Origin: Paracoccus sp. (in: a-proteobacteria)
GTDB lineage: Bacteria; Pseudomonadota; Alphaproteobacteria; Rhodobacterales; Rhodobacteraceae
Direction: 5' to 3'
NCBI GenBank assembly: GCA_030538705.1
Contig: JAUNTL010000001.1
Span: forward strand, 1-64,000
Length of the DNA: 64,000 bases
This document shows positions 61,092 to 64,000 of this stretch, piece after piece. How positions within the stretch are numbered: the stretch's first letter is position 1; the number at the start of each line of letters is the position of its first letter. A program made the translations under genes and the position numbers. Below the pieces are notes generated by a model that worked only from the letters and a program-made list of their open reading frames with translations, was not told the origin of the DNA and ran no database searches.

Positions 61092-62378
61092 ATGACTCCT
61101 GATGAGGTTTTCCGGGCGATCTGGCCGCAACAGATCCAGAGCTTTGCGACTCAGGCTAGCACAAGGATTCAGGATAGGTCATATGCCAAATTCCGGACAC
61201 CTTATGACGAGTCTTTCTTGCGCACCTCGACCCTGATCCTGACTGATCTGGTGCTGCGCCATGGCGGGCTGCGAGCGGCAGCGCGTGCGACCGGCGCGCC
61301 GCTGTCATCGGTGTCCGCCGGCGTCGCGCGTTTCGAGGCGGGCCTGTCGCTGACCCTGATCCGGCGCAGCGCAGCCGGCGCGGCGCCCAGCGTCGCCGCC
61401 CACAGGCTGGCACCCGGTATCACACGCATGGCCGATCTGGCGCGCGAGATCCACGGCATCGGCGCGGATGCGCTGCCCGGCCACCCGATTTCTCTGGCCG
61501 CGCTGTTCCGGCTGGCCGAGGCCGCGCGGCTGGGTTCGATCCGGCGCGCGGCTGCGGTGATGGGCATCGGCCAGCCCCGGCTGACGCGCCAGCTTGCGCA
61601 GATCGAGGCAAATCACGGCACCGCCCTGCTGACGCGGACGGCAAAGGGCATCACACCGACGCCCGAAGGCAACCGCGTGCTTGGGCTGACCGAGCGGCTG
61701 GAGGCCGAATGGCGCGCCTTTTCCGGCGAGGCCGAGCCGCTGCACTCGCTGGCCTCGCGGCGCTTTTCGCTGGGCACGATCATCCCCGCAACGGAACGCG
61801 GTGATGCGGCGCGCATCGTGGCGGGTGTCGTGTCGCGGCTCTATCTCGATCACGCAATGACGATATCCGTCGCATCGGCCATTGCCGAGGATCTGATGGC
61901 CGGGCTGGACAACGGGCGCTTTGACGCGGTGCTGATCGACACCGATCTGTCAGACCCCGATTACCGCCAGCAGGAACTGGCGCGCAGTCCGGTTGCCCTG
62001 ATCGGGCATCAGATCCCGATGGACCCCGGCGACCGCGCCCAGCTGGCGCAGGCCCTGATGCGGCGTCCCTTCGTGCTGCAATCACGCCGCAGCGGGCTGC
62101 GTCAGCGTGCCGAGGCGTTTCTGGACGCCAGCGCCGGTGCCGACTGGCGTCGCCGTATCCCGCTGATCGAGGTCGATTCCCTGCCCGTCATCGTCAGCAT
62201 GGTCACGGGCGGCAAATTCAACTCGATCCTGCCCGGACATGTCGGCACGAGCCTGCCTGCGGGGCTGGCCCATCCCCTGCCCGCCGGTTTTGATCAGCGT
62301 CTGCAACTGACCTGGCGGCGCACACCGCGCACCGAACGCTTTGCCCGCACCGTCATCGCCTGCGCGACCGAGGGCTGA
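61092..62378 (+). CDS. LysR-type regulator with two tandem helix-turn-helix domains
   Basis: A regulator of up to 428 residues. Two LysR-type DNA-binding segments occur in tandem: about 45-105 (LVLRHGGLRAAARATG..LIRRS) and about 132-195 (LAEAARLGSIRRAAAVMG..LLTRT..TPTPEG). They align end to end with the same spacing. The effector-binding domain is about 222-425. The ATG at 61092 is only two bases from the divergent gene, so the first 42 codons probably lie in the promoter region; an in-frame TTG at 61218 (386 residues) is a likelier start. It probably controls both flanking operons. Confidence 0.8.
   Translation: MTPDEVFRAIWPQQIQSFATQASTRIQDRSYAKFRTPYDESFLRTSTLILTDLVLRHGGLRAAARATGAPLSSVSAGVARFEAGLSLTLIRRSAAGAAPSVAAHRLAPGITRMADLAREIHGIGADALPGHPISLAALFRLAEAARLGSIRRAAAVMGIGQPRLTRQLAQIEANHGTALLTRTAKGITPTPEGNRVLGLTERLEAEWRAFSGEAEPLHSLASRRFSLGTIIPATERGDAARIVAGVVSRLYLDHAMTISVASAIAEDLMAGLDNGRFDAVLIDTDLSDPDYRQQELARSPVALIGHQIPMDPGDRAQLAQALMRRPFVLQSRRSGLRQRAEAFLDASAGADWRRRIPLIEVDSLPVIVSMVTGGKFNSILPGHVGTSLPAGLAHPLPAGFDQRLQLTWRRTPRTERFARTVIACATEG
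61150..61158 (-). promoter_or_regulatory. Partial copy of the LysR operator core in the divergent promoter region
   Basis: On the minus strand this reads TAGCCTGAG, identical to nine bases of the palindrome at 62437-62451; a tenth aligned base also matches two positions on. It lies 61 bases upstream of the hydantoinase gene start. GTCATA (61178-61183) and TATGAC (61203-61208) flank the next stretch as inverted repeats. Confidence 0.45.
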
Positions 62379-62436
62379 TCCGCCCCGCCGGTTCCTGCGG
62401 CGGCGCAGCGGGCCGGATGCATTCAGACCTCCAATC

Positions 62437-62462
62437 ATAGCCTGAGGCTATCGTTCCGATAG
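62437..62462. promoter_or_regulatory. Triple half-site LysR-type operator
   Basis: The pattern is ATAG-N7-CTAT-N7-ATAG, giving two overlapping 15-bp palindromes that share the central CTAT. Each has the T-N11-A form of LysR binding sites. Half-sites are 11 bases apart, one helical turn. It lies 84 bases before the RidA gene and 59 after the LysR gene. Confidence 0.7.
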
Positions 62463-62545
62463 GCGTAACCCGGAGGTTTTGCTTGGGCCGGGGTGGCCGC
62501 ATTCCTAATCTGGGCGAAAGAACTTTCGGAATGGAGCCGGTTCAC

Positions 62546-62893
62546 ATGAATATTCAGCGCATTGGCATGGGTTCCCGGATGAGCCAGGCGGTCATTTCGG
62601 GCGACCTTATCTGGCTGGCGGGTCAGGTCGGCGCGCCTTCGGATGACGTCTCGACCCAGACCCGGCAGGCACTGGCCAGCGTCGACGATTTGCTGGCACA
62701 GGCGGGTTCAGACCGCACCCATATCCTTCAGGTCATTGTCTGGCTGGCCGATATGGCGGATTTTGACGCCATGAACGCGGTCTATGACGGATGGATCGAC
62801 CCCGCCCATCCGCCCGCCCGCGCCTGCGCCGAGGCACGGCTGGCCGCACCCGGCTATCGCGTCGAGTTCATCGTGACCGCAGCACGCAAATGA
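62546..62893 (+). CDS. RidA-family (YjgF) protein
   Basis: A 115-residue small trimer-forming protein. The family segments are MSQAVISGDLIWLAGQVG, TRQALASVDDLLAQAGSD and the C-terminal ARACAEARLAAPGYRVEFIVTA. The Arg that binds the carboxylate of reactive enamine/imine intermediates is RACAEA. RidA proteins hydrolyse reactive imines; some relatives act on carbamoyl or aminoacrylate compounds in pyrimidine breakdown. GGAG is nine bases before ATG 62546. The stop overlaps the next gene's start (ATGA). Confidence 0.88.
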   Translation: MNIQRIGMGSRMSQAVISGDLIWLAGQVGAPSDDVSTQTRQALASVDDLLAQAGSDRTHILQVIVWLADMADFDAMNAVYDGWIDPAHPPARACAEARLAAPGYRVEFIVTAARK

Positions 62894-63543
62894 GCGGGCC
62901 CGTGACCCGCTCTGCCCGGGAAATACCGGATCTGGCGACGGTGGAAACCGCCACCTTCGGACATTTTCTGGCGGATGGATTCATGGTGCCCGCGATTCAG
63001 CCGGTAATACCGGATGCCCGTGTTTTCGGGCCGGCGCTGACGGTGCGCCTGCCCGGCTCGGACGGATCGGCACTGATCGAGGCGCTGTCCATCGCCCTGC
63101 CGGGCGAAATCATCGTCATCGACCGCTGCGGCGATCTGCGTCACGCCTGTTTCGGAGCGGTAACCGGCATGGCCGCGCGCGAACGCGGCGTTGCCGGTGT
63201 CGTCATCGACGGCTTTATCACCGATCAGTCCGCGCTTCTGGCCATGGGATTGCCGGTCTGGTGTCGCGGACGCTCGCCCGTCACCACCCAGAACCGGGCG
63301 ATTTCGGGCGAGGTCGGCGGCGTCATTTCCTGCGGCGGCGTCAGGGTCCGCAAGGGCGATATCGTGCTGGCGGATGAAAGCGGCGTGGTCGTTCTCGACC
63401 CCGCCGAGGCCCAGCAGCAGACGGAAATCGCGCTGAAGATGCAGCAGGCCGAGACCGATATCCTGCGCCGGCTTCAGGCCGGCGAGACACTCAGACAGAT
63501 TACCGCAACAACAAGCCCGAAAAGGGCGAAAAGCGGCCGATAA
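62890..63543 (+). CDS. RraA-like protein / 4-hydroxy-4-methyl-2-oxoglutarate aldolase family
   Basis: A 217-residue protein. The substrate loop PGDG-like region appears as ALPGEIIVIDRCGDLRHACFGAVTGMAARERG, followed by GVVIDGFITDQ, which carries the Arg-Asp-type metal site of HMG/CHA aldolases (ID[GC]xxRD usually; here IDGFITD lacks the Arg). The Arg replacement weakens an aldolase assignment, so a different lyase activity or an RraA-like role is possible. It is coupled to ridA by a four-base overlap. Confidence 0.75.
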   Translation: MSGPVTRSAREIPDLATVETATFGHFLADGFMVPAIQPVIPDARVFGPALTVRLPGSDGSALIEALSIALPGEIIVIDRCGDLRHACFGAVTGMAARERGVAGVVIDGFITDQSALLAMGLPVWCRGRSPVTTQNRAISGEVGGVISCGGVRVRKGDIVLADESGVVVLDPAEAQQQTEIALKMQQAETDILRRLQAGETLRQITATTSPKRAKSGR

Positions 63544-63574
63544 GACCGATCTTCCAACAGAGACGAGGTAAACC

Positions 63575-64000
63575 ATGAAAGCCACGATCAAGCAGCTTTT
63601 GCTGGCCTGTTCCGCAGCGGCGATGCTGACGGGGCCGGCGCAGGCAGGCAAGGCCGACAATACGCTGAACATCGCATTCGCAGCCGAGCCAGAGCCGCTG
63701 GACACCTATAAGATCGCCGGGCGCGAAGGGCTGATCCTTGCGCGTCACGTCTATGACGGGCTGATCTACAAGGATCTGAACAGCGGCGAGTTCCTGCCCG
63801 CTCTGGCAGAAAGCTGGTCACGGCCCGACCCGATGACCATCGAGTTCAGGCTGCGTCAGGGCGTCAAATTCCACAACGGTGCCGATTTCTCGGCCGAGGA
63901 TGTTCTGGCCACGCTGAACACGGTGATCACGCCGGAATATGGCACGCGCTATTCGATCTCGGTCGACTGGATTGCCGGGGTCGAAAAGCTCGATGATTTT
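63575..64000 (+). CDS. ABC transporter solute-binding protein family 5 (peptide type), N-terminal part
   Basis: The first 142 residues of a periplasmic binding protein cut off by the window end. It has a signal peptide (MKATIKQLLLACSAAAMLTGPAQAG). The mature start LNIAFAAEPEPLDTYK, the segment YDGLIYKDLNSGEFLPALAESW and VKFHNGADFSAEDVLATL are the DppA/OppA-family hallmark. GAGG is six bases before ATG 63575. It follows the RraA-like gene by 31 bases in the same direction, so a second importer probably serves the same pathway. Confidence 0.88.
   Translation, partial: MKATIKQLLLACSAAAMLTGPAQAGKADNTLNIAFAAEPEPLDTYKIAGREGLILARHVYDGLIYKDLNSGEFLPALAESWSRPDPMTIEFRLRQGVKFHNGADFSAEDVLATLNTVITPEYGTRYSISVDWIAGVEKLDDF

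Noticed and set aside
1..64000. tRNA, rRNA or complete insertion sequences
   Set aside because: I looked for cloverleaf-like segments with GTTCxAxxC T-loops, rRNA-like stretches and transposase motifs and found none that hold up.

Overview
The window is high-GC DNA from an alphaproteobacterium, almost certainly of the Rhodobacterales (Rhodobacteraceae, possibly Paracoccus-like). The evidence is an rluD-type gene beside rpoH, a TrcR (DUF1013) cell-cycle regulator, a COQ9-family gene, a TetR-type operator in front of a paa operon, and the general codon use. I see no rRNA, tRNA, CRISPR array, phage or complete insertion sequence.

Layout. 0-4 kb: the end of a pseudouridine synthase, the heat-shock sigma factor rpoH, a membrane-anchored protein resembling a peptidase that has lost its active site, and a SPOR-domain protein. 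3.8-8.5 kb: a minus-strand nucleoside-salvage operon, cdd-deoA-deoB-add-upp. 9-15.3 kb: malic enzyme maeB, Mg transporter mgtE, hisN-type phosphatase, an XRE regulator and a Bax-inhibitor-1 membrane protein. 15.4-23.3 kb: the aerobic phenylacetate operon pcaF-paaABCDE-(extra ferritin-like protein)-paaZ, with a good promoter overlapping a TetR-type operator. 23.4-36.7 kb: mostly single genes (P1 peptidase, gabD, a Tat-exported metallophosphoesterase, trcR, RNase T2, rpsU, coq9-qor, ybaK-recO, a lytic transglycosylase).

37.2-46.7 kb: a minus-strand operon with a PotABCD-like ABC importer followed by a divergent HisD-family dehydrogenase, a zinc alcohol dehydrogenase, a kinase-fold protein and an FMN 2-hydroxyacid dehydrogenase. 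This is a catabolic module of unknown substrate. 47.2-51 kb: a sulfate importer, cysA-sbp-cysT-cysW. 51.3-64 kb: a second catabolic region with an aminotransferase, a DctPQM TRAP importer, a urocanate-hydratase homologue lacking signature residues, a DUF917 protein, an M20 N-carbamoyl hydrolase and a hydantoinase-type amidohydrolase. A LysR regulator with two HTH domains is transcribed divergently, followed by RidA, an RraA-type aldolase and the start of a peptide-family binding protein.

The most interesting proposal is that 54-61 kb encodes late steps of (S-methyl-)ergothioneine breakdown: thiourocanate-type hydratase, thiohydantoin desulfurase (DUF917), hydantoinase, then N-carbamoyl-glutamate hydrolase giving L-glutamate. 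The two-HTH LysR protein is accompanied by an exactly spaced triple half-site, ATAG-N7-CTAT-N7-ATAG. Several intergenic regions hold unusual repeats: three tandem copies of the recO 3' end, a 213-bp element with 26-bp inverted ends, a 61-bp tandem array, and an inverted copy of 44 bp from a neighbouring gene.
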